A stretch of DNA of 64,000 nt from NCBI RefSeq assembly GCF_963082655.1, contig NC_081552.1, forward strand, positions 68,245,465 through 68,309,464, read 5' to 3'. Below the pieces are notes generated by a model. It ran no database searches and had not been told where the DNA came from. It saw nothing but the letters and a program-made list of their open reading frames with translations. This document shows, piece after piece, positions 30,640 through 41,069 of the stretch (position 1 is the first letter of the stretch; every line of letters starts with the position of its first letter). The stretch is from Stomoxys calcitrans. Lineage: Eukaryota > Arthropoda > Insecta > Diptera > Muscidae. The position numbers were made by a program, and so were the translations under genes.

Positions 30640-31094
30640 TAATTCGAATTGGCTGGCATTTTACACAAATCTTCAACATATAATTTAATTGTGGTCTAAA
30701 CCGGATATCTTGATATCGCTCTAATAGCAGCGCAAATCTTTTCTTATATCCTGTTTTGCCTAAGAAGAGATGCCGGGAAAAGAACTCGACAAATGCGCTC
30801 CATGGTGGAGGGTATATAAGATTCGGCCCGGCCGAACTTAGCATGCTTTTACTTGTTTGACATTATTCAGCGAACAATTTAGGCTCACATGCTTTAAATG
30901 AGTCGTTTTTGTGGCAAACGAGTCATTTTCAGAGCATTGTAAAGGGAAAACGAGTCGTTTGCTCAAAATAGCTTTGGTCTGAACATGGTATAAAATGATA
31001 ACCTTGGGAATTTGCCTGTCAGTATGCAAGGGAAAATCTTTGCATTATGCTAAATGGATTTTTAAGATGTCGCCAAAGATAATAAAATAATAAA

Positions 31095-31268
31095 TAAGGA
31101 TCAGGGGCGAACTTCTCACATATCAATGAGTGCTGTCCAATTTAAGTTTCAAGCTCAGCGATAAGGGGCCTCCTTTTTATAGCCGAGTCCGAAAGGCATG
31201 CCCCAGTGCGACACCTCTTTGAAAAGAAGTTTTTTCATGGTATAGGCGTTCAGCGTCGTAGGCGGACA
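31095..31268 (-). mobile_element. SINE body
   Basis: It contains CAGGGGCGAACTTCTCACATATCAATGAGTGC, GATAAGGGGCCTCCTTTTTATAGCC, CCCCAGTGCGACACCTCTTTG and GAAGTTTTTTCATGG, in the same order as 22845-23055. It ends near GGCGTTCAGCG. Confidence 0.78.
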
Positions 31269-31269
31269 T

Positions 31270-31960
31270 GCAAAGCATTGCGCTAAGGTGGCCTGATTGG
31301 CCAATGTTTAATAACACTTCAGATAATTTTAACATTAAGGGTTCTGCTTTAGTGAAAACTCTTGAACTTAGGTTGAGAAGGTCAAATATTTGCTTGAGTG
31401 TTAGAAAGCCAAAAAAGAAAAAAAACTTTTATAGCTTATTGAGGAATGATTATGGGAAGCCAATTTTATCGCTGCTGGCTATCTTAATTACCCCAAACAA
31501 AAATTCCTGCTTCTGAAACAAACAAAAATTTAAAAAAAATTGGACGAGGATGAAACCAATCGTCAACGATGTCACAACTAGTGGCGTCTGTGCAGTCAAA
31601 GAAAAGACCGCATGTGAGGATCGTTCGCCTAGCTCTAGACTCAGGACACAACTACCAAGTCAAGGGCTATTGCATGTCTTGGTTCCACAGACAGAAAAGA
31701 GTGGTAGAAAAATGTACTTCATTCAAAAGAAGAACCTCATTCTAATGCCCAGCCCAGTTATCGCGCAAATACAGTATCTAAGGTCAAATGGGTCAAACAA
31801 ATGATCAGTTTGAAATGCTTAACCTGCAAGTGTCTGGACCGGAGAAAGGTTTTCGAGCTTTGGATCAAGGATTGTTCAAAATCGTTGTCACTCCCGAAGC
31901 CATCGCACTATGGGCGGAAATTGCAAAACAGCGACAAAAAGTAAAATTTTCAAAATGACA
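31270..31960 (+). pseudogene. Unrecognised coding remnant
   Basis: Frames with protein-like composition occur but I cannot name the family. 31268-31516 is open for 82 codons (ends LLAILITPNKNSCF). Near 31700-31785 one frame reads SKEEPHSNAQPSYRANTV. After an apparent one-base shift near 31783, another frame runs to a stop at 31958, reading DQFEMLNLQVSGPEKGFRAL and then LFKIVVTPEAIALWAEIAKQ. The last part has balanced composition and a basic C-terminal tail. It may be the end of a retrotransposon or host-gene-derived ORF. A SINE abuts the left side and an RTE relic follows. Confidence 0.3.
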
Positions 31961-32149
31961 CCTTTTTAAGAGTTCTAATTGAAGTTGCTTTAGAACACCT
32001 TGGAGAGTGAAAATTAAAATTATTTATTAAAATATTGGGCAACCCTGATTATAAATAAACAGCAACTAATGCTAACAAAACTTAAACAACCGGTAACAAA
32101 CAAACAGAGTTCAAATTACAAGTATTTCGTTGGATATAAATGTCTTTCT

Positions 32150-33270
32150 TTGTCTCCAGCTTTACTCCGGTTGATGAGAGGCTAGCGATAATCCGCATAA
32201 GGCCAAATTCTTCAACATCAGCCTAGAGAGAGAATATGACCGCTGCCCCACCCATGATATAAAAATCGTTCTGGGAGATTTTAATGCGAAGATAGGGAAG
32301 GAAGATATTTTTGGTCCAGCAATCGGAAAGTTTAGCCTCCACGAGATGACGTCCAGTAATGGATTGAGGGTGATAGACTTCGCCGCGGCAAAAAACATGG
32401 TAGTTAGTAGCACCAGATTTCAACATAAAAATATTCACAAAGCCACATGGCTGTCACCCGATCAAAACTCGAGGAACCAAATTGATCACGTTGTGATAGA
32501 TGGAGGGCCTTCAAACAGCGTTTTAGATGTTCGATCGATCCGTGGAGCGCATATAGATTCGGATCATTACCTTGTTGCAGCAAAGGTTCACACCCGTTTG
32601 AACATGGCGTGGAAAGTACGATCTGACACTGCACGGAAGCTGGACATTGAAAAGCTGCAAACACAACAGATGGCAGTGGCATACTCCACTCGACTCATCC
32701 AACTGCTTGATGAAAGCATTCCTTGTTCCGATAGCATAATGGCGCAGTGGCAAACCATTGCCCACTCCATGGAAAATGGAAAGAAACCCATGGTACCCAA
32801 ACCCAAGAGTGTCGAGATGCTACTGAAGCTAAGAATGCGGCATATAGAGCAACCCTGCAATCAGTAGCAACGCGCCAGATGAAGGAGAGGTATAGAGAAA
32901 GAAGAAACGTATTTTCCGCAGAAAGAAAAAGGAAATGGAAAGACGTGAGTGTGAGCAAATCGAGCGTACTGTGTGAAAGATTAATTAGATCTGATAATTC
33001 CACCCTGGACCAGATATTCACACTGCGCCAAATCCAGGAAAAGACCCGAGAAGGACAAATCAACACCAACCATCTCTTTGTTAACTATTTACAAAGCGTC
33101 TTTCGATACCCTGAAGTCTTTTGAAGGCAAACACATTGGTACACGCAAACCGGGAAGACCAAAAGCCCGATGGAAAGATCAAGTGATGGGAGACACCTGG
33201 AAGCTTGGTGTCAGAGAGTGCAGGAAATCGAGGCGTTTGGAACGCTATTTTGCGTTCGTAAGTAAGTATA
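32150..33270 (+). pseudogene. RTE-type non-LTR retrotransposon with RT core deleted
   Basis: It begins inside the APE endonuclease: GDFNAKIGKEDIFGPAIGKF near 32273, TTRFQHKNIHKATWLSPD-like text near 32410-32460, QIDHVVIDGG near 32480 and HIDSDHYLVAAKV near 32550 are conserved catalytic-face motifs. The segment 32346-32867 is open in one frame, and the linker continues in another (32747-33124). At 33120 the sequence jumps directly to the C-terminal block GRPKARWKDQVMGDTWKLGV, so nearly the whole RT palm is missing. The C-terminal block is clearly related to 20130-20260, so both relics belong to one family. Host proteins of the CFDP2 type derive from such endonucleases, but the deletion and frameshifts argue against a host gene here. 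Confidence 0.83.
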
Positions 33271-33469
33271 GATTATATCTGTTGCTTGGAAAAATTTCAA
33301 CACTTTCCCATTTAGCTTGGAGTAGAACTAGAGATGTTAACAGGCGTTATTTAAAATGTTCACTGTTTATTTTCCGTGAGAGTGTCTAGTTTTACGTGGT
33401 GTAAAATTTGCCTGTACTTACCTGCACATTTTTAAATTACTTACCGTTATTTAAATACCACAAAAGGGC

Positions 33470-33560
33470 ATATCCGATGAAAAATATATATAGGAGTTAT
33501 ATCTAAATCTTAACCGATTTTGAAAAAATTTTGCACACGTATTAAGACATCAAAAATACG
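33470..33560 (+). repeat. Family D-like fragment
   Basis: ATCCGATGAAAAATATATATAGGAGTTATATCTAAATC resembles reversed units at 25860-26050. Confidence 0.4.
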
Positions 33561-33856
33561 GGCGTGATTAAGGAGTTTGTAAGCCATAGAGCACGTAACT
33601 TTGAATTGGTTTGTCCAACTGCCTGATTAATGCGGCCTGACCAAATAGGTGATAAGTTAATTATGAGTTAAATACTACACCTAGGTTTTTAGCACATGCA
33701 ACAAGATTAATTGTCGGCTGATCTATCAATATTTCTATATCCTGTACACGCAGTCTTCTATTCTTATGAATGATTTGGCGCATAGATTTATTAGGGTTCA
33801 GGAAAAGACCGTTTGCACTGGCCCAGTAATAAACTCTGTCGAGATCATAATGTCAT

Positions 33857-35712
33857 CATCATAGAAAAAAGTTTGCTGAAAATACCAAACACTGTCTGCT
33901 GAATATAGGTAGTTAATTTTGCTGCTATTGCAGCAGTAGTTCTGCTTGCAGCAGCATAAAAAAATGTGAGCTAGCTCAGCCACATTTCGAAATGTATGCC
34001 AATGGATGGATCAGGTAGCTTCTTTACAGTAATATTCCACAAATTAAAACCATCTCCTCTGGCCTTAAGTTCGGCCGGGCCGAACTTTGGATACCTACCG
34101 TCACGGGTATATATGTAAACCACCCTTCGTCATAATCCGGTGAAAAATGCATAACTTATGCCCCCATAGCAGCTATATCGAAATGTGGTCCGATATGGAT
34201 AAAATTCGGTACGGACATTGAGTGGTCCAATTAGTACAAGTCATTGTTCAATTTTGGAGAACAAAATTTTTGTCTTTATGGTAGCTATATCCAAATATTG
34301 ACCGATATCCCAATATAGATCCATGTCGTATATGCACACGGATGTTTAAAACCCTAACATTAGTCATTGTGTCAAATTTCAGCGAAATCGGATTATAAAT
34401 GCGTCTTTTATGGGGCCAAGACTTTAAATCGAGATATCGGTTTATATGGCAGCTATATCGAAATCTGAACCGAACTAGGCCAAATTGAAGAGGGATATCG
34501 AAGAGCCTAACACAACTCACTGTTCAAAATTTCGGCGAAACGGATAATAAATGCGCATTTTATAGGCCCAAAACCTTAAATCGAGAATCGAAGGACCTAA
34601 CACAACTCACTGTCTCAATTTTTGGCGACATCGGACAAATAAGGCCCAAAACCTTGAATAGAGTTCGGTATATGTGGCAGCTAACAGCAAATCTGAACCG
34701 TTCTGAGCTAATTGTAGAGCGATGTCGAAGGACCTAACACAACTCACTGTCCCAAATTTTCGAAAATAGGGCAATAAATGCGCCTTTTATGGGCGCAAGA
34801 CCTTAAATCGAGAGATCGGTCTATATGGCAGCTATATCCAAATTGAAGAAGGATGTGGAGTGATTTAACACAACTCATCGTCCCAAATTTCAGAGAAACC
34901 GGACAATAAATGCTCCTTTTATGGCCCCAAAACATTAAATCAAGAGATCGGTCTATATGGCAGCTATATCCAAATCTGAACCGATATGGGCCAAATTAAA
35001 GAAGGATGTCGAAGGGATGTCACTGTCCCATATTTAGGCAAAACCGGACAACAAATGCGCCTTTTAGTGGCCTAAGGCCTTAAATCGAGAGATCGGTCTA
35101 TATAGCAGCTATATCCAAATCTGAACCGATTTGGGAAGGATATCGAAGGGCCTAACACAACTCACAGAGCCAAATTTCAGCAAAATGGGATAATAAATGT
35201 GGCTTTTATGGGCCTAAGACCATAAATCGGAGGATCGGTCTATGTAGGGCTATATCAAGATGTAGTCCGATATAGCCCATTTTCAAACTTACCTGCCTAT
35301 GGACAAAAAAGAATCTGTGCAAAATTTCAGCTCAATGCCTCTATTTTTAAAGACGGTAGTGTGATTTCAACAGACGGACGGACGGACGTGTCTATATCGT
35401 CTTAGATTTTTACGACTATCAAGAATATATTTACTTTATACGGTCGGAAATGGATGTGTCGATGTATTGCAAAATGAATATACCCCCATCCAAAGGAATC
35501 AAAACAAGTAATAGGCAACCATTAAAAGTAGCATAATTTTTTTTTTTTCAGCAGACTCGTGTACTTAATACAGCAGATTTTGATTGTTAAAATAGCAGTA
35601 AGCCATGTTTGCTAATACAGCAGCACTTTGTTTGCTGAATCAGCAGTAATGTCTACTTTCCCATTTTTAGCAGACAAAATATGCTACTTTAGCAAACATT
35701 TTTCCTTTAAGT
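33857..35712. mobile_element. CAGCAG-flanked element inserted in the RT relic and itself split
   Basis: The flanks inside the RT relic are both rich in GCAGCA/TGCTGA strings (33860-33962 and 35549-35712). Their outer ends are related in reverse orientation: AGAAAAAAGTTTGCTGAAAAT at 33858 and CTACTTTAGCAAACATTTTTCC at 35682. This suggests terminal inverted repeats of a small DNA transposon. A mini-me family B element fills the centre. I recognise no coding sequence and cannot read a clear target duplication. Confidence 0.5.
34062..35512 (-). mobile_element. Mini-me-type element, family B, fullest copy
   Basis: The left end carries TTCGGCCGGGCCGAA (34070-34084) then CTTTGGATACCTACCGTCACGG. About eight sub-repeat units follow, each with GATCGGTCTATATGGCAGC or close variants. 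The right part has TTTTAAAGACGGTAGTGTGATT, GACGGACGGACGG, ATCAAGAATATATTTACTTTAT and ATACCCCCATCC. By analogy to family A, the palindrome marks the 3' end, so the element lies on the minus strand. No coding sequence is present. Confidence 0.85.
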
Positions 35713-36149
35713 CGGTGCTTGGGAAGACCTGCACATCATCAGCATACATATGCACGTTGCTGTTAACTAATTGTTAATTAATTGTCTTTTGCATACAAAC
35801 TAAATAGTAGGGGGCCTATTATAGACCCCAGAGGGACTCACTTCCATACTGCCAAGGTTGTAGGTATTGTACTTCATTGAAAAAACGGATTTTGTTTCGT
35901 TAGACAAGTAACTCATTATGAGGTTCGTCGACTTTTTAGAAAAATTAAAAAGCGGCAAAGTTTAATGCCAAGTGATCGACAGTATCAAAGGCCTTGGAGT
36001 GGTCTAGAAGGACAAAAAAACATGCCTTGTTCTCATCGATATCACTTCTTATTGACTCGGACACCTCCAATAAAGCGCTGATGCAATTGAGCTCGGCTCG
36101 GAATTCTGACTGTACGTTAGATTATAATGAATTGCATTGAATGTATTCC

Positions 36150-36600
36150 AACATTTGACCGTGTACCAAATAGTCTGCTCTTTCATTCGTCCTTGCTCCG
36201 CCTATGTCTTGGCGCCCAAACAATGCAGATTGTGCTATCATCAGAGAAGGCGCAAATCTTCTTCTAACACTCCAAGACCTTTCGTGACCTTACCGTCCCG
36301 GTTGTTATTGTCCTGATGGACAGTAAACTGTCCGTAAACATGTTCACACTCGACGTCCCGTTAACACCACACCACTTCACGCATTCCGTAATCGCCCGAA
36401 TCCCCGCCTGCAGGATCGTATTATGGTCAGGCAGTCGAAAACAGATCTCAGTCCCTGGGTTCTCAATGTAGACCTAGCTTTGATCCATCTGTATAGCATA
36501 ATCTCCCAAATCTTCCAGATGGCAGTACCAGAGATCTGTTTATCCAAGACTCTGCCTCTGGCAGCAGCGTCTCGCACTCGACCTCAAGAGCCATCTCAGG
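36150..36600 (-). pseudogene. RNase H domain of an I-like non-LTR element
   Basis: The minus strand reads, across frame breaks, an RNase H fold. CYTDGSKLG (36479-36505) is the first catalytic Asp motif. LQAGIRAITECVKWC (36370-36412) follows, in which the catalytic Glu position is Gly. NMFTDSLLSIRTITTG (about 36290-36345) carries the third acidic residue, and VCIVWAPRHRRSKDER-like text (36190-36240) corresponds to the WxPxHxG region. It differs from the copies at 1868 and 59500, so it is another family or a very diverged copy. It sits just 5' (on the minus strand) of the CR1/jockey-like relic but is not part of it. Confidence 0.68.
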
Positions 36601-36853
36601 TTATAGTCACATGCATCTTTTTATTGCGGTAGTTTGATGATATTATCATCGTTTTTTATCTTTTGGCGAATACGGTAAACTCATCTTCCTTCCTCCTTTT
36701 TTCATGTGATTTGTTGTTTGCATTTAGATTGCGTGTCTTGCAGTCGATTGGCAGAAAATTTTTGCTTGCGTGTTTGCATAATCGATTTAGTAATCACCCG
36801 GCGGAATGAAGGTGAGCAGGGAAGGTTAGCAGTTGAAACCGTAGTCTCAGTAC

Positions 36854-36917
36854 AAAGTGACAGCTAGCTTTTTAGCGGGTAATCATTCTACCCGCTAAAA
36901 AGCTAGCCCGTCACTTT
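36854..36917. repeat. Long near-perfect hairpin, 7-nt loop
   Basis: Arms 36854-36881 and 36889-36917 pair over 8 bp (AAAGTGAC) and, after a small bulge, about 19-20 bp (GCTAGCTTTTTAGCGGGTA). The loop is ATCATTC. Confidence 0.9.
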
Positions 36918-36919
36918 AT

Positions 36920-38280
36920 TCTGGCATTAAAAACAACTCTAGAAACAACATCTAGCCCAAAGCTTAGTGGTCTCAATGCCTGCCTTGTAAGTCCTCTGAT
37001 GCTACATTATTGACTTGTTGGCCTACAAAGCCGAAAAGCTAAAAAAATAGGAAAATTTTCCCTTGCATTTCCTGCTATGGAAAAATTGCACATTCATGTG
37101 TTCGAGATAAACTGGGACTATATTTTTGCATGAACATCATGTATTTGTTCTAGTGCACACTCATACAAGCTCACGTTAAAGTTCACGTTTTCTGGCATTG
37201 GTTGAAACTGACTATGTTAGAACCTTAGTTCGTGCGCTATCCTAGGTTCGTTGCTCTTTCCTTCTCAGCTACCCAGTTACATGAGTTCCATTATTCAATT
37301 TTTTGTTTTTGGTAAACGGCTGCTCCTTCGTTCGCAGGCTATGGTGAATTGGGTAGGCTTGTGCTTGGGTGTTTTTTGGTTTTACTTCAAGAACTTTTAA
37401 ACATAAGGTATATAGAGTAGTATATAAAGAATAAAGAAAAAAAGAAGCCTGTTTTCAATTTGAAAATCAATTTTTCATTGCCTACTTTTGGTGTTTGTGT
37501 ATATGATAAGGAAACTTTGGTTGCCTACTTTCAAGGCAAGATATGTAAATGGTAAATTATAATGTATAGTATACTTTAGGGGATTGTATGGGGAAAAATA
37601 CAGAAATTTACCTCAGCCAAATTTCCAAAGAAGTATCTCTTCATTTTGAAAATAAGCCAACAAATTGCAATATCGTGGGAGCCATAAAGAATGGAGATAA
37701 TGCTAAGAAAATATTTAAAACATGAATGCAGGCAGTTTCAAGCATATACTATTTAATGATGCAGAAAAACATCTTATGAATGACTTAATAATCTCAATGA
37801 ATTAAGGAGCATACTTTTAAAGACAAAGGCGTCATGGGCATCATGGCGTGACAATTTTTACATAGCCTTCTAAGCCCGCCAACAAATTACTTTACTGACA
37901 AATTGTTAACGTATCATAACTTAGGCAAAATTAAGCTAAACCTCTTGTTTATCCATTTAACACTTCCAACAGCATCGAGGTTTCCCAAGGCAAAACTTAA
38001 CGCAGAACTATTTCAAATGTTTTCTAAGGTGTAAAAAGAAAATTTTAAAGTTAAAACTTAGTTATAGGAGCCTATTTAATCCATGCCGATTTGCATTTTG
38101 TGTGCGCTTCATTTATCACATAAATTGTGGCATGAAAATGTTGTCGCAAAACCTCCAACAGAGAAAAGTTTTTAACCAATTCAGCATATGCAAATATTGC
38201 CGCTAGAAAAATTTTCTCATTGAAATGCCTTTCGTCTGCTAATAACTTTGGAGATAAACTTTATTAATAATTTCAAGATA
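36920..38280. other. Unassigned, possibly single-copy non-coding DNA
   Basis: No transposon landmark or convincing reading frame is seen. Composition is moderately AT-rich without tandem structure. Confidence 0.35.
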
Positions 38281-38343
38281 ATTTAAATATTTGGCATATT
38301 GTTGAGATACGGAAGCGAGACAGACCAAGAGAGAGAGAGAGAT

Positions 38344-38386
38344 AGAGAGATAGGAAGGAAAATGTACCTTTCCTTCCTATCTCTCT
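38344..38386. repeat. 18-bp perfect hairpin at a GA-rich run, 7-nt loop
   Basis: AGAGAGATAGGAAGGAAA at 38344-38361 is fully complementary to 38369-38386; the loop is ATGTACC. A (GA)n run lies immediately to the left at 38329-38341. Confidence 0.9.
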
Positions 38387-38699
38387 CTTTATTAAATTTA
38401 TTGTTATTAAATTTTGTTGAAATAAGGAACAGTGAGGAGCGTTAGGCCACATATTTGGTATGGTTATTGCGATCCACAAGAATTTACAGGAACTCGTAAT
38501 AGGTACTTACTTTTTGGAAAAAAATTTGAGTCACTAAAGGAAAGCTAGGACAGCGTTATCCCTTGGGCGGTTGATGATCTATGTCTGTTTCCAGTTGAGC
38601 GGCAGATCTAGTGCAAGGTAAAAGGTTTAGAACACATTCCAGGCGTTCAGGGTGTAGCAGGTTGTCTGCTACTGAGACTTCGAATGGTGGAGCGGCTGC

Positions 38700-39870
38700 A
38701 CCAGGCTTGACTAGCCGACAGATGACTGGTCAGCAGGGACTTTTGACGAAGACGGCGGGTTCGAGTCTTTAGAACAAGGCCGAACATATTTTAACCCTCG
38801 CATACTTATATTGTAATTTGCCTGGCTCTATTAAGAGCCTTGATGCGAAGGATCCTGAAACTCTTACCGATAAGGAGAGGTCCCCTTGATTAAGCTCGGA
38901 GATTCGTTGCACATGCTACGCCAAAATCAACACATCTAGATTCCGAAACGACACAGCAGTCAGTTAACAGGCTGCGGTCACCTGGAGTGCATCGCATCCC
39001 CAAAAGAACTAAAGCGAACCATAATCATGTGGGTCTAAGAACCTTTGCTAATATCGCTAAAGACAGCTTTGTGATGCAGGTTGTCGACAAAGGAGAAGAT
39101 CAGGGCTGCATAACTAGAAACAGTTGAAGTGTGACTAAATAAAAGTGACTAACCACTCTGATGTCACCTGTATACTCCGACGTCCAGACGGAATTGCCTG
39201 GGTCTCCTCGAGTTTGTGACGATGCAGGCTGGTATCGAGTCATTGCGTTCGGTAATCAACGTCCAATTGAGATGTATCGTTGTGCACAAAAATAATTGGT
39301 GAGATCTGGAAGATATTCCTTCTCGACCACTGGGAAACGCTTCAATACCAAGGATTCCCTCAGATTCTGAATCCATATTTGGGAAACTAAGGGACTGTAA
39401 TCTCAATCTTTCAACAACTAACTGGATGAGGCTGATAGCAATCGGGGAGATGCAGTATTCTTACTAAATTCGGAAAGTCTCGCAGACCTCAAAAAGTCAA
39501 TAAGAGTTTTATCCTACGGCTTAAACAAGTAGAAGCTGAAGGTCTATTCAAGCTGTGGGTTTTTTGGAATCAGGAGACGACTCAGCAGTTATAGCTGAAC
39601 GCTATCTGACGAATTGTCAATCACATCTCTAAAGAAGTATTGCGAATTGCAAAATACACAATACTGAAAATCCCCTGCCTTGAACAAAATAGGAGGCAGC
39701 CCTATGCGGGTGGGTTATCCGGTGAGATTGGTTCAAGGTGTGTGCCAGCGGGGAAGAATAGAACTCAAAAGGTAATTCGGCAGCAACATCTGGTGTAGCA
39801 TTTAAGGAGGAATCGCCCATACCGCAACTGTCCAGTTTCCTGGTTCCAGTACTTTCTCAACTGCTCCTGG
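38700..39870 (+). pseudogene. ORF1 remnant of I-like copy 2
   Basis: One frame near 38840-39110 reads DAKDPETLTDKER, then VGLRTFANIAKDS and MQVVDKGEDQGCI. The motif RTFAxxAKD...vDkGeexG is how I recognise ORF1 of I/LOA-type elements. PGSPRVCDDAGWYR (39207-39240) repeats the motif seen in copy 1 at 330-375. Beyond 39240 the frame is lost repeatedly. The copy has no SINE in this region, unlike copy 1. No zinc knuckle is seen. Confidence 0.65.
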
Positions 39871-39989
39871 ATGCGTAAGGAAACTCACCACGACAAGATC
39901 GAACGAATCTTGTGAGGATGAACTCCTGACGGACTCATACGACGAGGCTAACGCAACAATGGTGGAAGTTCTAAATCTTGACTATGGTC

Positions 39990-40725
39990 CGGTTTATGCA
40001 GATAAATCTCCGCCATTGTAAGGGCGCTTCGGTGGCACTAAGTGTTCTTCTGATGGCAGGAGGATTTGACGTGGTTCTTATTCAGGAACCATTAGTGTGT
40101 GAAGAAAAGGGGAATTGTGGACCCCAGAACTCGTTGGGCTGAGGAAGGGTTGCAGAAACTTTTCAAGAGGGCTTAAGCCAGAAGGGCACCACACGATTGG
40201 GACGTCTATGAAGCTGAGCTAAGCTAAGAAGATACAAGAGCGAGCTGAGAATGGCTCAGAAAAAATCCTAGGTGGAATTCTGCAGCTCCGTGGAGGAAAC
40301 ACCTAAACCCTCTTGACTAAGAAAAATCCTATCCTCGAAAGCTATTGCCGTGGAATATATTCAGAAGTCAGAGAATGTATGAACAATGCCTAGTTAGGCA
40401 GCACTAGAACTATGCATTTATTTCCCGGGAAACTCTTCAACGGACAACGTGGCACCCTTGGCTGCCTGTATCAGCATTTCGTATATACCTGTGGAGGGAC
40501 ACAAAGGTGATTTTCATTCATTAAACCATGAATCATATACTGGCTGTTTACTGCATTTGTCAGATCTATCCTGTCAGACCTTCCAGGCCACAGAGATATG
40601 CCTGGGAATAGTATAACGGAGGAGCGTGTAAGACTAGGAACTACCTCAAATATTCCGAAGAAACTCGAATCCGTGGATATGCCTCTAGCCTCTAGCATGT
40701 AATCAAGTCAGGACCAGGTCAGAAG
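39990..40725 (+). pseudogene. ORF2 remnant of I-like copy 2
   Basis: HCKGASVALSVLLMAGGFDV followed by VLIQEP (40015-40115) is the endonuclease start, with the catalytic Glu region preserved. The linker at 40205-40300 includes a WVEFCSSVEE-like string. The RT amino terminus is reduced to the QHFVYTCG-type text near 40470-40500. Sequence then jumps to the end of RNase H: PGHRDMPGNSITEERVRLGT (40585-40635) and KLESVDMPLASSM (40662-40700). The RT palm and most of RNase H are therefore deleted. Stops are frequent. Confidence 0.72.
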
Positions 40726-40983
40726 GGCAACGAATAATAGATGGTCACAAAGTATGGGTTAAGGAGGTCGTTGGTTTCGTAGCCACATTTGCGTGTGGAG
40801 GTAGCGAAACTCCTCAAGCTCTTATAGGTGAGCAAGTTCGTTTCTATTCATAGGTTGTTTAAACGTTCGTTGGTTATTTATTTGCCTTTTCATATCGTGC
40901 ATAAAAGGTACTCAGTATTTAAGCAAGAGCCGGTACCATCCGGCCTCTTCTACTATCCGCAACCTATGGGGACGCCCAGTAGT

Positions 40984-41050
40984 TCCCAGCTAAGCTTGCC
41001 ATAACCACACAGATCGACGCTTAGCTGGGAGACGAAAACCACACAGATCG
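40984..41050. repeat. 12-bp inverted repeat overlapping a 13-bp direct repeat
   Basis: TCCCAGCTAAGC (40984-40995) pairs with GCTTAGCTGGGA (41019-41030). ACCACACAGATCG occurs at 41004-41016 and 41038-41050. The first part resembles the 3' end of the I-like element at 59100-59130. Confidence 0.7.
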
Positions 41051-41069
41051 GAGCTCAAAGTTTCAGCCT

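Larger units (their letters stand above)
29083..30858 (+). mobile_element. Mini-me-type element, family A, with nested mariner
   Basis: It begins TTTTTATACCCTCCACCATTGGATGGGGG and contains AAGTATATATATTCTTGATCG, a (GTCY)n tract at 29219-29262 and sub-repeats 153 bp apart (29376 and 29529). It ends ATGGTGGAGGGTATATAAGATT, TTCGGCCCGGCCGAA and TTTTACTTGTTT. The mariner at 29748-30639 interrupts it between GGGCGCAATTA and ATTCGAATTGGCTG, a run that is continuous in the copies at 48390 and 57570. Confidence 0.9.
33565..36130 (-). pseudogene. CR1/jockey-like non-LTR element, RT in two halves around a nest
   Basis: The minus-strand right part (35713-36130) reads ESIRSDIDENKACFFVLLDH, SKAFDTVDHLAL (RT motif A with catalytic Asp) and, near 35730-35750, MYADDVQVFPSTDL (motif C with both catalytic Asps). 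The left part (33565-33850) continues with DRVYYWASANGLFLNPNKSM and then an AKNLGVVF-like end. A second copy with the same motifs lies at 56235-58745. The sequence 33857-35712 between the halves is inserted DNA. Stops and frameshifts are present in both halves, for example between motif A and motif C. The 5' (endonuclease) and 3' ends are not seen. Confidence 0.78.
38560..41060 (+). mobile_element. Decayed I/LOA-like non-LTR retrotransposon, copy 2
   Basis: It is collinear with 1-2250. Shared blocks are GTGATGCAGGTTGTCGACAA (39070), CGGAATTGCCTGGG (39189), AGTATTCTTACTAAATTC (39453), GGAGGATTTGACG (40057), GGAATTCTGCAGCTCC (40273) and TATCAGCATTTCGTATATACC (40469). It extends further 5' than copy 1 (38560-39060) and has a larger ORF2 deletion. 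Confidence 0.8.

Noticed and set aside
32346..33124. Host CFDP2-like endonuclease gene
   Set aside because: It is frameshifted, fused across a large RT deletion to an RTE C-terminus, and has a sister relic at 20095-21260.
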